The notes under the pieces: generated by a model | What the model was told of the DNA's origin: nothing | The model's database searches: none | What the model saw: only the letters and a program-made list of their open reading frames with translations | Shown: positions 12,033-64,000 of the stretch, one piece after another | Position numbering within the stretch: position 1 is the first letter of the stretch | How the letters are laid out: each line of letters starts with the position of its first letter | Source: Amoebidium appalachense | Taxonomy: Eukaryota > Ichthyosporea | Length of the DNA: 64,000 nt | Assembly: GCA_963693365.1 (NCBI GenBank) | Contig: CAVNZM010000003.1 | Coordinates: 3,534,001-3,598,000, forward strand | Reading direction: 5' to 3' | Position numbers and translations under genes: made by a program

Positions 12033-12495
12033 AATATTACAAACACCAGGATACTTCCCCTGCCTCTCCCCTTCCCCCCTTCCCTTCGGCCTTTCCCTCT
12101 CCTACCATTCGGGAATTTTTCATTTTCAATATCGTTCACACCACCAAACCGTTTAACCCTTCCCATCTTTATTCCCACATTGACATGCGCCGTTTTCTCA
12201 CCACCCCACTTTCCTAACTTTACCCCATCCACAGGAGAACTTCAGTGTCTATTCAGCTACCAAATACGCCATTATGGGCTTTACGGGGTCACTTGCAAAG
12301 GAGGCCCGACCCATGAACATTAAAGTCACAGCGGTTTACCCCGGCGGCACAGACACCAGCATCCGCCCCACGCCAAGACCAGAGTATATGTCTCCGGACT
12401 CTGCGGCAAAAATGATTGTTCATTGCATCAACGCACCACCGGAGGTTTTTGTCGATGAGATTGTGTACCGCCCGGGTGTGGAGATGAATTTCTGA
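7873..12495 (+). CDS. Short-chain dehydrogenase/reductase (SDR), 229 aa
   Basis: Exons 7873-7956, 8960-9145, 10704-10862 and 12235-12495; all three introns are phase 0 and end in CAG. The product is a single-domain classical SDR of normal length for bacterial-type 3-oxoacyl-ACP reductase/sepiapterin reductase relatives. Visible motifs are the NAD(P)-binding TGATKGIG (residues 8-15), NNAG (80-83), the structural Asn108, catalytic Ser136, and Tyr149-x3-Lys153 (YSATK). The PGG after the last core strand (VYPGGTDT) is also typical. GR at residues 33-34, at the end of strand 2, suggests NADP rather than NAD. No signal peptide or membrane segment is seen, so it is probably cytosolic. The substrate cannot be read from the sequence. 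Introns hold long poly(C), poly(G), GGT and (CA)n tracts; poly(C) starts eight bases after the first donor. Confidence 0.93.
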
Positions 12496-12674
12496 GATTG
12501 TTTTTGATCTTTTTTTTTTTTTTTGGTGGGGGGGGGGGGGGGGGGGGGGGGGTGTTCTGACGCTTAAGGGATACTTAAACTTCAATGGGGCACGGTCTTG
12601 AAACTGTGACTGTGGCTAGGCGATTGATGGTTCTTAGCAGGTGACCCTCTCTGGTTCCTTTTGGTGACATTATT

Positions 12675-12680
12675 AATAAA
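12675..12680 (+). terminator. Poly(A) signal AATAAA of the SDR gene
   Basis: AATAAA 180 bases downstream of the SDR stop, same strand. Confidence 0.6.
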
Positions 12681-13372
12681 GCGAGGCTGAATATGTAGGT
12701 TTTAACTCATAATATTATACTAGAAGTTATTGGATCATCTGAAAGCTCCAAAGTCAACCTGGTTGACAAATTTCAAAATTAATCCAGCTATTCATCTGTG
12801 GGCCGAGTATTTATGCAATGCGGAGGCCAGAGCAGGAGGGTAGATAGTATTCCTATACATATTTTACGCATTCTTCTTAGGGGACACGGTGCATGTGCCC
12901 CAAGCAGGTTATGGCCATGAAAAACAAGGCAGAAGAATGCATTTTCAGTTCGTGTAAATGACAGTCTCGGCTGGGCCAGCAAATAGCAAATAAACAAAAA
13001 ACAAACAAAGTACACTAAACACAAAACTACTTGAAAGTCGCACAGCCTTCCCGGAAGTTGTATATGTGCCCCCCCCCCCCCCCCCCCCTCCCCCCCCCCC
13101 CCCCACAATTGATAACAACAACAACAACAACAACTGTTACAACAACAACACAAAAAAGACAAACTTTAAACAGGTGTACACATGCATGCCGTGACAATGT
13201 ACACATGATGATTGTGCGCACACGCACACCCTTCCCACCCTCCGAGCCCTCCCCCGGCCTCCCCCTCTCCCCCTGCCCTTCCTCCCCACATCCCTCATCT
13301 CCGCGGGACCCCTCCCCCCTTCCCATCCTCCCCATCTCCCCCTGTTCCCTCCCCCCACCCCCTCCCCCCCCC

Positions 13373-13403
<31 letters not shown>

Positions 13404-13490
13404 ATACACACACACTTGAATTCCCCCTCCAACTCCTCCCCCAGCCCCCCCCCCCCCCCCCCCCCAACTCCTCCCCTCTCCCCCCCCCCC

Positions 13491-13523
<33 letters not shown>

Positions 13524-14227
13524 GAAAAGACCCCAATACATGCCTCAGATGAGATGTCAAAGCTTGTATATTAATTACCTACGTAGTACACACACACGCA
13601 CATCATGATGTTCTAGGGCACATTTGAATACACACCTGGCACATGTCCCTGATCGACACACGGCGTGTACGTGTACATACACGTACCGTACACCCGTACA
13701 CACTCCTCTCTGAGCTCGAGCCTCCCGCTCGTTGGCAAACCCACACACCATCTCTATCAGATATTTGTGTGAACTTTCCATAACAGGGACTGTCACAATG
13801 GTCCGTGCCCTAGGGGCCTCGTATCTCGCCCGGTGTGGATAGCGCTTGGATAACCACGATTGAAACTTTGAAAATCATGGAAGTGTGATCGAAAATTTAT
13901 CGCCAGCGACCTAAACTAATCTCAGCCAATCAGCAACAATAACACAAATACCCACCGCATACCTCAATTACTCACGTGGGGCAGCGGGTAACGCCAAAGT
14001 CGCCGGATTACTCTGTATAAATAGAAGGCGTTGAGCCTTAAGCGTACTACTTATTGAAATGGGCATCCACAATTTTCATTTCAATGAACTTACCAGCGTA
14101 TAAAAATCATGGGGTGTTTTTTGGTTATAGGTGGTTCAAAAGGCGCGCGGGCCCGCCGGCGACACCAAATTGTTTGGTATGTGCTAGATCGAATCATTAG
14201 TTGATTGGCTATTGTAATTAGTAATCC
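12681..14227. other. Spacer between SDR and UNC93 genes
   Basis: Contains poly(C) blocks with (CA)n tails (13071-13104, 13370-13410, 13446-13520), a short (AAC)n stretch (13118-13150) and unique sequence from 13560. A second promoter-like pair, CCAAT at 13926 and TATAAATA at 14016, lies 360 bases before the UNC93 start and may be an alternative or distal start. No gene is supported. Confidence 0.5.
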
Positions 14228-14258
14228 ACCAATCAGATAGATCTTGGGGGTATATAAG
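14228..14258 (+). promoter_or_regulatory. CCAAT/TATA promoter of the UNC93 gene
   Basis: CCAAT at 14228-14232 and TATATAAG at 14251-14258 lie 116-146 bases before the ATG at 14374, the right spacing for a start site near 14285 and a 90-base leader. Confidence 0.6.
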
Positions 14259-14373
14259 CAGCACAACAGGTGAAATCATCTTCGGTTTGCACATGATTGT
14301 GTGCACGAAACTTTTGTCGCGTAACAAAACAAACGAATACATTACATGATTTATTAAAGAAGGTTTTTCGAAG

Positions 14374-17298
<2,925 letters not shown>

Positions 17299-17531
17299 AG
17301 TTATAACCTACAAGAGGTTAAAGGTGAATTCAAAATTTTAAATATTTAATCCAATCTGTTGTCGGAATAAGGTGTTCACTTGATGGCCCAGGTGTGCATG
17401 TGTGTGCTCTGCGTTACTAAGGAAACAAAGGGTGAATAGGAGGCCGACATTATATAAGCCAATAGCACGGCTGTTAGTTTTTAAACGTTTGTTTCGACCA
17501 ATATCTATGGTCTGTTTAGTTTAACCTCTCG

Positions 17532-17537
17532 AATAAA
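17532..17537 (+). terminator. Poly(A) signal AATAAA of the UNC93 gene
   Basis: AATAAA 233 bases after the UNC93 stop, same strand. Confidence 0.55.
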
Positions 17538-19291
17538 TTACATGCCTAAATCCTCCAGGTTATCGATCCTCCCCCCCCCCCCCCCCCCCCCCTCCCCCCC
17601 CCCCCCCCCCCCTTCCCCCCCCCCCCCCCCGCGCCTCTCTATCTCTATGAGGCCTGTGCCCCACCCTACCCGCTCTCTCCTGGTCATGCGAGCACGCACA
17701 AAAAAGCACACACAAACACACACACACACAACAACACACGTCCACATAAGCAAACACACTAAAATACACGTCCACATACACACGAAATCATACGTTCACA
17801 CTTGAACATGTGCACATAAACACAAATTACATGTGCATGTGCACACATTATTGGCAATCACCAAAGTTAATACTATAACCCCCAAAAGTGTTGCTTGTTT
17901 TCTCGACTTGATTTTTGAAATTCGCGACCACTACACACGGATGACTATACATATGCACATGCAGGGAGAGAGATGTCATGGGGATTAAAAGAATAGAACA
18001 TACACACAAGCACATACACGGTCAGACAGACACATCAACCTGCACACGCACGCCAGCACACACCTGCACACACCTGCACATACACACGTGTGCACACGCG
18101 CACAGGCGTGGGCGCGCGCACACACCCACACACGCGCGCACGCACACTCACACACACACGCACGACACACGTGTGCACACGCGCACGCACACACACTGTC
18201 CCATACGACGGCGCCTCTTCACTCGGCTGTGAATGCAAACCGTGTGCGTCCGCCATGTGCCCACACACACAATGCATACCTGTCCCTCAAAATCCACACA
18301 CATACCTACACGTGCATTTGTGTGCATGCACACAGTCACGTACACACACAAACACACAGATACACACGTGCGCGCGCGCACACACACACACACACCCACG
18401 CACACCCACGCACACACACACACATCCCCCGCCTCCCCCACACACACATATGCACCCACGCATGCACATTGAGAAACACGTGGTGTACCTTTTCACACAC
18501 ACACGTGCACATAACCACACACACAAGTACCAAGCACATATACACACACTTTTGTGCGCCTGTGTGTGCTTGTTAATATTTACACCGGTCTCCATCCAGC
18601 CGCGCAAGGAACTGGAGCCTGATTTATTCACTTCATGTCGTATGTACAGAAAACATTATAATATCTGTACATACTCGTTAAATAAATGGCATAAAACCGT
18701 CACAATTCATATGCATTGGGGCTGTAATTACAGCTGGGCAGGCCCCAGATTGTCATCTTAGAATCTTTAAAAGTTTAAAAAGCACCATTGGTGTGGAAAA
18801 ACGGGCATGAAGAAAAACGGGCGGTGGTAAACCCAAAAAAGCCCCCCCCCCCCCCCCCCCCCCCCCCCCCCACACACACACCCCAAAAAAAGAAAGAAAG
18901 AAAAGCATACGCAGTACCTCTCTACCGCATTCACGTATCTTCAAGAAAATCGAAGGTGGGAATTTAAGTTTCAGAACACCATTCGGTGTAATCAAATAGC
19001 GGCATGTCCTTCAGAATCAATCCTCTGAATTCGGAGAAAACGGAAAGTATCGTACGAAAACATCATATCACAGCGGTTTTAGGACTTTTAAAATACAAAA
19101 TTTCAACAAACGATCAAGGGTACTTGGGTGGTCTCATTGGCTCAAAATCATGCATGCTTGGGCCCAATTTATCTCAAACCCCATCTGCGACTTTGAAAAG
19201 CACATGTCCAACAACCCCAAAACGGGATTTTGGTGGTTTCATTGGCTCAAAGTCATGCATGCTGGGACCCAACTGGTCCAAAATCACGTGA
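17538..19291. other. Tail-to-tail spacer between UNC93 and transporter genes
   Basis: Poly(C) block 17570-17630, then a kilobase of imperfect CA/CG-rich alternating sequence (17700-18560), then unique AT-rich sequence that includes the likely 3' UTR of the minus-strand transporter. A minus-strand AATAAA at 18628-18623 is a possible, rather distant, poly(A) signal for it. No gene is supported. Confidence 0.5.
19127..19277. repeat. Direct repeat of about 45 bp in the transporter 3' UTR
   Basis: 19127-19172 and 19232-19277 share most of 45 bases, including CATTGGCTCAAA and TCATGCATGC. They sit just past the transporter stop codon, 105 bases apart start to start. The repeated peptide in the plus-strand frame is a by-product. 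Confidence 0.7.
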
Positions 19292-35803
<16,512 letters not shown>

Positions 35804-35929
35804 AGCCACGGTGGCGAAGAAAGGAAGGCTGTTTGTGTAGGTGTTTAGGCGTGTGTGTGTGCGTGTGTGTGCGTAAGTGTATGTGTGTGTGTGTGTATGT
35901 TGGGTGGGGGGGGGGGGGGGGGGGGGGGT

Positions 35930-35965
<36 letters not shown>

Positions 35966-36605
35966 GGGGGGGAGGGGGCGTTTGCGCGGGTGCGTCTGTG
36001 GATATGCGTGCGTGTCTGAGCATATCTCCTCTTAGGAAACGAGATCCAACCCCGTGGCTGAAAGTTCTTGAAAAAAAGAGCTTTTAAGTAATCTATCTCT
36101 CCACAACAAACTACGCCTGGAGGGAGGAGCTGACCATCGAGGGATCTATCGGGTCTATGGTCCTACTCCTTCTCCTTTTGCAAATGCGTTTCCGTTTCTT
36201 GGGCGGTGTAAGAACCTGAGCAACACCCGTTGTGATATTTGATGCAAAGACACAGAGAAGTAAACACCGTTGGATGGCACTGAAGAAAAAAAAAACAGTA
36301 GGTATAAAATCGGAGCACATATATTGAGAGCACGTATATTGATGAGAGCTTCTATTGCTGGCACACGCTGGTAACAGAGTGCAAGGTCGGCGGCAGTGTC
36401 GAAAGTTTCGCTCAGGTTTCCTCAGCTCAGGGTCAGACTTAGTCTCCAAGGCTATGTACCCACTGGCTTGCGTAAGTGGCTGAGCACTACTACGCTGGGG
36501 GACGGCGACATACAACTTAGCCTACATACAAAGATGGCACAAGTTAGGGTATCTGGGGGGTGGTCTTCATACAAAGTATGTTGAGCCGGGCCGCAGGGAG
36601 TTGGA
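35804..36605. other. Upstream region of the transporter gene
   Basis: GT-rich alternating sequence (35845-35965) directly upstream of the start, then unique sequence. A minus-strand frame at 36515-36111 contains a basic stretch (PPKKRKRICKRRRSR) but has no supporting splice or start context. It could be leader sequence or chance. No TATA box was placed with confidence. Confidence 0.35.
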
Positions 36606-38462
<1,857 letters not shown>

Positions 38463-38466
38463 TTAT

Positions 38467-38805
38467 TGGATTGGGCGATGGACTTGGTAAGGTTCAAATC
38501 GAATCGCGAAGGGCCGCCAGGCCCGGAGCACGGCGCCCGGCGCCCGGCCCGACCGCCCACGAGGCAGCGCGGTCCCGGGGGGTCTGGGGGGGCCGGGGGG
38601 TGTGGGGGGGGGGGGGGGGAGGAAGTGGATCATTCACTCCCTTCCCCTTCCCCCCATATCCCCCCGCCCCCCCAGACCCCCGGGACCGCGCTGCCTCGCG
38701 GGCGGGTCGCGCCAGGCGCCGGGCGCCGTGCTCCGGGCCTGGCGGCCCTTCGCGATTCGATACGAACCTTACCAAGTCCCTCGCCCAATCCAAAGAAATC
38801 ATAAG
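38467..38805. mobile_element. Small GC-rich fold-back element
   Basis: Arms of about 130-145 bases: GGATTGGGCGATGGACTTGG at 38468 and its near complement ending GCCCAATCC at 38800. Both arms contain a GC-rich core (GCACGGCGCCCGGCGCC), and a G-rich/C-rich centre separates them. It begins a few bases past the large fold-back element, with no coding capacity. Confidence 0.8.
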
Positions 38806-38962
38806 AGGAAGTCAGCGATTGGTTGATTGTTATCGCCGAAAGCTGATTAGACCAAAACTCTAGCAACGGGATGGAATTTCGTGCAGTCATCATGACGCCA
38901 TTCAGTTCACTTGAACGGGGGCAGAAAGTTTGAAACACAACTACTGTAGCCATGGGCAGATG

Positions 38963-39077
<115 letters not shown>

Positions 39078-39694
39078 AATGGATCGTTTGTTGACTAATC
39101 AAGCGCCATTATTCAGGTTTTAAGGCGTGTTTTAACTTTATACAAATTGACGTACGATTTTTGCCGAAGTCTAATTAGGAGCCGACCCCCCATTGCAAGT
39201 ACCGATCTCAAATGATGTAGCGCAGCGCCCTTTTTTAACTGCTCTCTTACGTGTATGCTTAGCTATGTCCACGAGTTTGGAGGGGATATTATGAAACTGC
39301 GCCACCCTCATTTGCGTAATGACATGAAACGTTTTCTACAGAGCTGCACATCAATGACATACCATGTGCACAGGGAACATCACATCAAAACAGCCTCTTT
39401 CTTCATCCTCAGACCACTCATACTTCGTATATTCTTTATTTTTATTTTTTAATGTGGTAGGTAGGTATATATACATATTCAATTTCTAGCATATGTATGG
39501 CTTTTTTTTTTTTTACTCGCACGTACTATGTGCCAAATACAATATAATGAACCCCATAATCGGGCAAAAACTGCCTTTATTAAAAAGTAAACAAACCCGC
39601 CGAGGCTGTAATTTTATGCACACACGTACCCTGACCGTGTGATTCCATAAATTCAACATTCATACCATTATTATAGCCAAGTATCTAGCATCAT

Positions 39695-39727
<33 letters not shown>

Positions 39728-39911
39728 CAGCCAGCGGCCCTCTCCCCACTGCCCGCATTCAACCCTCCCATTACAAACACACGTGACTAGAGTCATTACA
39801 CACCGTGTGTTCGTCACAAAACCAGGGGCTAAACGAAAAAAATTGTTTTATAACTACGGCAAATATTTTTCCATAGAATGTAGCAAAGATCAGGGTTTCT
39901 GTGCACTGTGC

Positions 39912-39983
<72 letters not shown>

Positions 39984-40254
39984 GCCAGTGTGAAAGCATG
40001 CACGTGCATAAGCATGCACGTGCATGTGTATCTGATGGAAAGTCTACCTACTTGTTCATGACGATGCCAAAGGCATAAATACCATTTGGGATCCGACCAT
40101 GCACAACCACAATTTATATCACAATAAATGTTTACACGTTTCCGCTTTGCCAGCAGAACTACATCGCACTGTTCTCCACAATAAGGGGTAGTGTACAGAT
40201 GGGCATGCGCATGCCATTGAAGTGGTGGTGTTAATTAGTGGTGAAGGGGGTGGG
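39078..40254. other. Spacer between ArfGAP 3' end and fold-back elements
   Basis: Mostly unique AT-rich sequence with a poly(C) run (39695-39723) and (GT)n (39915-39981). No gene or clear minus-strand AATAAA for the ArfGAP transcript was found. Confidence 0.5.
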
Positions 40255-60220
<19,966 letters not shown>

Positions 60221-60819
60221 CTTCGTTCTGTTTCCTGGAGGATGAGTGTGCAGCTACCTATCTATCACACCCAATAAGTTGAAACGCGTGCTTCCCACCA
60301 CATAAAAACGTAGATGGTGTGCTTCGGGAGAAGATGTGGTAGAAAACAACACTGAGACGTTTTCTTGGTGCCTGCCAACTGCTCGCGTCCTGCAACTAAT
60401 CACAAGATCACCAACACCCTTTCACCAACCCACACGTCTACCTACTCGTGGATGCTATGATGTGGGCTTCACACATATGATCCCTCGTCATCCCTGGCAA
60501 AACACGATCGAGCAACGAATCACTCTAAAGTTATGAACGCTCACTCCTTTTCTCACTCGTTGTGCCTCACTCACACAGTTGTCTAGGTTGAAGTTTTTGT
60601 TTTTGTTCCGAGGGTCAGAAATGTTGCATTTTCGAACCCTGACTTCTTGGTTGTCAAGATCGCCCGATCACAGATTCGTAAAGATAAACTATATATGGAT
60701 ATTCGAGCATCCAAATATGGAAGGTGTTTGTATCACCCCTGTCGGCGAGCAATGTCAAAAAAAAAAAATTTTTCCTTTTGCCACCAGAAAGGGAGGAGGA
60801 GGAGGGGCGTGTGGGGGGC

Positions 60820-60852
<33 letters not shown>

Positions 60853-61053
60853 TGCTGGGCTGTATCACATGTGATAGAACCCTTTGCGGTGTGCTTGTGA
60901 GTGTGAGTTGGTCCGTTTCTACATATGTGAGTGAGCGATCAATTGAGTGAAGGAGGGTCACTGGGTGTACATGTGTGTGTGCGCTCACTGAGGGAAGGGA
61001 GGAAGGAGGAGGGACTGGAGAGCCTCGTACGCGTGTGCTACCGTGTCATATTC

Positions 61054-61119
<66 letters not shown>

Positions 61120-61968
61120 GGAAGAAAAAAAGCATTGTTTGGCGAACATGATATTAACATAACATGCACATTTGCCGTGTGTTTTTATTGGTGGACTGCT
61201 CCTGCAGCAAAACCCGCCCACGCCAGAAACCTTCAATAGTCTTACTAGTCTACACGAGGTGTCCTCTTATCCAGTCGCGATCATAGGGCTTGTACAATCA
61301 AACCGTGATTTTTATTCTAAAGCGTTCTATTAATTGGCTCAGGTTCATCTTATCCAGTCGCGATCATAGGGCTTGTACAATCAAACCGTGATTTTTATTC
61401 TAAAGCGTTCTATTAATTGGCTCAGGTTCAAATCTAGAAGTAAGGTGCTAATCAAAGATTCGCTTGCCGATGGGTATGTGACTGTGCATCACACGGTGTG
61501 TGCGTGTGGTGTCTTTGTGCACACATGAATGCAATCTCGATATCAGCCTTCTACGAGTGCAACATGTGACTGTGAATACAAGTTTGGGAAGGAAAAAAAA
61601 AAAAAAAAAAATGTAAAAAACAACCACGAAAAAAAAAAAAGAGAGAGAATATACCAAGTATCAATTATAACAGGTGTTGCTATGCACATACATCCATACC
61701 GCTCAAGTACCACCGACCGAATGTCATACAAAACTGGAAAAAACGTGTTGCTTGAAGGGTACGAGAGTAGAAATATCCTGCTCAGGTTCACTATGCACTC
61801 TTCATCTCAGCTACATAATAATGGAGTAGAGATCAAACACTAGCAGGCTATACACTTCCAACCTCTGTTTTAAGTTCCCCTAAAAAATAGACAGGACTCT
61901 TAAGGGGTTGGTTGGCGTTGTTGGAACGAATCACCGCGAAAGGGCGGAGGAGGAACATGGTCACATGC
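60221..61968. other. Spacer between IMPDH 3' end and ArfGAP start
   Basis: Contains the ArfGAP leader and promoter, though no clear TATA box was placed. It also holds a 30-base G tract at 60821-60851, poly(T)-(GT)n-poly(G) at 61056-61116, an 83-bp tandem duplication at 61265-61430 and a T/A-rich stretch 61590-61640. No gene supported. Confidence 0.5.
61265..61430. repeat. 83-bp perfect tandem duplication
   Basis: 61265-61347 and 61348-61430 appear identical (start TCTTATCCAGTCGCGATCAT). Each contains TTAATTGGCTC, an inverted CCAAT word on the strand of both flanking genes. Confidence 0.9.
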
Positions 61969-62211
61969 TCAATACAGCCTCTTCTCGTATCTGCACGGGA
62001 CAGGTGTGTGTTAATGCCGGCTAGTTGATAGTCCCCCCCACCCCACCCCCACCCCCACTCACACACACAAAAAAGGTTCCTTTCATTATGCAGACACATG
62101 TTGCGGGTTTCCGTGATTCCATGCACCTATACTGTCGAATGGTTTCAGGCAGCACTATCCATGGGCAGCCACAACTACAACAACAACAACACACACACAC
62201 AAACACGCACG

Positions 62212-62287
<76 letters not shown>

Positions 62288-62461
62288 GTATGCGAGTGAA
62301 GCAGACAACACCGGAAGCAGGGCAAACCACGTATGACAGAATAAAATCACAAGTAGTCAGCATGGTATTGATCCCATTTCTTTCTGTCTTTCTATTCCTT
62401 TCTTTCTTTTCTTTTTTTCCTTTCGGGTTTCTGTGGGGGGGAGGTGTGCGTGCGTGCGTGC

Positions 62462-62525
<64 letters not shown>

Positions 62526-63210
62526 GGGGGAGGGGGGGGAGGGGGGGAGGGGGGAGGGGGGAGGGGGAACACATACGCGTGCAGGGAGTGGACACCGCCC
62601 TCTGCCTGAGCGGCGTTGCTGCGGCGCTCAAACTTGAGCTCGCCGCTGTACATCATGGCACGCAAGGCTGGCAGGGTCTTGGCTCCAATGTCCTGGCACC
62701 CGTGCTTCATGCCTGCATATGAACAAAACAGATTAGCAAATGCAGAAGGTGAAACACGGGGCATCCGAGTTGGATTTCCCTTTCAAAGCATCCTTTGCAC
62801 GCACTTTCCCCCTAGCTGCAATCGTTCCCTCCCCTCCCCACCGCTTCTCTTTCTCTACCCCCATCTCTCTCCGCCTTCAGAACCTCTCTCCCCCCCCCCC
62901 CCCCCCCCCCTCCCCCCCCCCCCCCCCCCCCCTGCCCCGGTTACACATAAGGACATAATACCAGCACACGCGCACAAACAACCACACCACATCCCCCTAC
63001 CCCTGCCCCCCTCCCCACCGCCCTCTCTATCTTCCTCCCCCCCCCCCCCCCCCCCCCTTCCCCCTCCCTGCTGCTACACACACGCAACCACACAACTCCC
63101 CCCCCCCTCCATCCCCTCTCCCCCCAAAGCCCTACCTATCCACCCGCCCCCCCACCCTCCTACACACACCCCACCAAGTCCCACCCCACCCGCCCAACGT
63201 ACCACAGCCA

Positions 63211-63274
<64 letters not shown>

Positions 63275-64000
63275 CTACACCCACTTACCAGCAATCAAGT
63301 AGGGGATGAACTGGTGGATGGAGCCCTTATCCTTCACGCTCCCGGTGACACCCTGGGCCACCTTCACATCACTCGACTCACTGAAGTATCTGTTCTGACT
63401 GCTCTTGTTCACGCTCATGGCATCGAGAGAACCCATGCCACGGTACCGTTTGAGCCTCTGGCCGTCTTGGTAGAAGTATTCACCGGGGGCTTCGTTGGTA
63501 CCGGCAAGCATAGAGCCCATCATCACTGAAAAAAGGGAAGGGGATATTAGTACGAGGTGGTTGTGGGTCGTATTGACGGTGACATGTAAAAACGTTGTGT
63601 GCGCAAATTGATTTAAAACACGTTGTGTGCGCAAATTGATTTAAAACAGAGCAGTTTCCTGACCATTTAAAGCCAACCTACACTGGCAAAACTCAAGTAA
63701 TTGCTGAACATGACGATACACAACCTTCAATTTACCCTGCACACACAGGCACAACAAGCATGCGGCACAGGGCACGGCAGTGGAGGGGGGGGGGGGGGGG
63801 GGGGGGGGGGAGGAGGATATACGGGAGGTTACATAGGTGACAAGAGTACACATTTACACATTCACGACCAAAAAAGCAATGCAAATTTGCAGGCACGGAA
63901 AGGGGTGGGGGGGGGGGAAGGAAGAGGCACACATACCGCAAGAGGCGCCGAGAGCGAGAGCCTTAGTAATATGTCCCACGCAGCTGATACCACCATCAGC
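61969..64000 (-). CDS. IMP dehydrogenase, C-terminal part (5' end outside window)
   Basis: Exons in coding order: 64000 (continuing outside)-63937, 63525-63289, 62712-62577 and a 22-base last exon 61990-61969; phases 1, 1 and 2 agree. The 152 visible residues match the IMPDH C-terminus: [51 protein letters not shown] (flap), [43 protein letters not shown] and a final YEKRLY. GMGS belongs to the phosphate/NAD site and EGG to the potassium-binding site made with the neighbouring subunit. The catalytic Cys loop and CBS domains would be upstream, outside the window. The enzyme makes XMP from IMP with NAD in the cytosol, the committed step to guanine nucleotides. Full length would be about 510 residues. 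Confidence 0.95.
62215..62285 (+). repeat. (CA)n microsatellite in the last IMPDH intron
   Basis: About 70 bases of AC; (GT)n on the sense strand. A (GT)n tract follows at 62467-62518. Confidence 0.95.
63593..63648. repeat. 28-bp tandem duplication in an IMPDH intron
   Basis: CGTTGTGTGCGCAAATTGAT-TTAAAACA occurs at 63593 and 63621, identical. Confidence 0.9.

Noticed and set aside
18000-18570. Long plus- and minus-strand frames with H/T or C/V repeats (also at many other CA/GT tracts)
   Set aside because: Direct translations of CA/GT dinucleotide repeats; no codon bias, start context or family similarity.
36111-36515. Minus-strand frame with a nuclear-localisation-like stretch
   Set aside because: No start, splice or conservation evidence; kept only as a note in the spacer entry.
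63495-63525. ATGATGGGCTCT in IMPDH resembling the dispersed repeat core GATGGGCTCTGC
   Set aside because: It encodes VMMGS, a conserved IMPDH motif, and similarity stops there; coincidence.

Overview
The window is nuclear DNA of a eukaryote. Genes are split by many spliceosomal introns (GT-AG, often GTAAGT, GTATGT or GTGAGT at the donor), polyadenylation signals and TATA/CCAAT promoters can be seen, and introns and spacers are full of homopolymer C/G runs, (CA)n/(GT)n, (GA)n and minisatellites. The gene set (UNC-93-like membrane protein, SLC36/AVT3-like amino acid transporter, BAR-PH-ArfGAP protein, IMP dehydrogenase) and the intron density suggest a unicellular relative of animals and fungi, for example an ichthyosporean-like holozoan. 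That placement is inference; nothing here fixes the species.

Layout, left to right. At 0.46-2.12 kb (+) lies a zinc-finger-like gene whose reading frame changes three times although its 3' end and poly(A) signal survive; it is probably a pseudogene. At 2.31-5.98 kb (-) lies a complete, young LTR retrotransposon with identical 480-bp LTRs, a 5-bp target duplication, a polypurine tract and a triplicated primer-binding region, but no recognisable gag or pol. An SDR oxidoreductase (4 exons, +) follows at 7.87-12.50 kb and an UNC93-family membrane protein (4 exons, +) at 14.37-17.30 kb. Tail to tail with the latter is an amino acid/auxin permease-family transporter on the minus strand (19.29-35.80 kb, about 19 exons). 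The spacer at 36-40 kb holds two fold-back (inverted-repeat) elements. A BAR-PH-ArfGAP protein of 810 residues occupies 60.22-40.26 kb on the minus strand (21 exons, all phases consistent). The last four exons of IMP dehydrogenase (-) end at 61.97 kb; its 5' part lies beyond the window.

The genes are unrelated housekeeping and membrane functions and do not form a pathway. The unusual biology is in the introns. On the sense strand poly(C) commonly follows the 5' splice site within a few to tens of bases, and (CA)n commonly runs into the 3' splice-site CAG, so the plus strand is C/CA-rich in the two plus-strand genes and G/GT-rich across the minus-strand genes. A dispersed repeat family with a poly(C) end and a CTAAC-like branch-point word occurs only in introns here, always in the sense orientation. 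One intron pair carries inverted minisatellites that bracket three exons, and three exons have decayed partial copies in neighbouring introns.

Exon borders were derived by hand from reading-frame phase, splice-site words and family knowledge; no alignment or RNA evidence was available.
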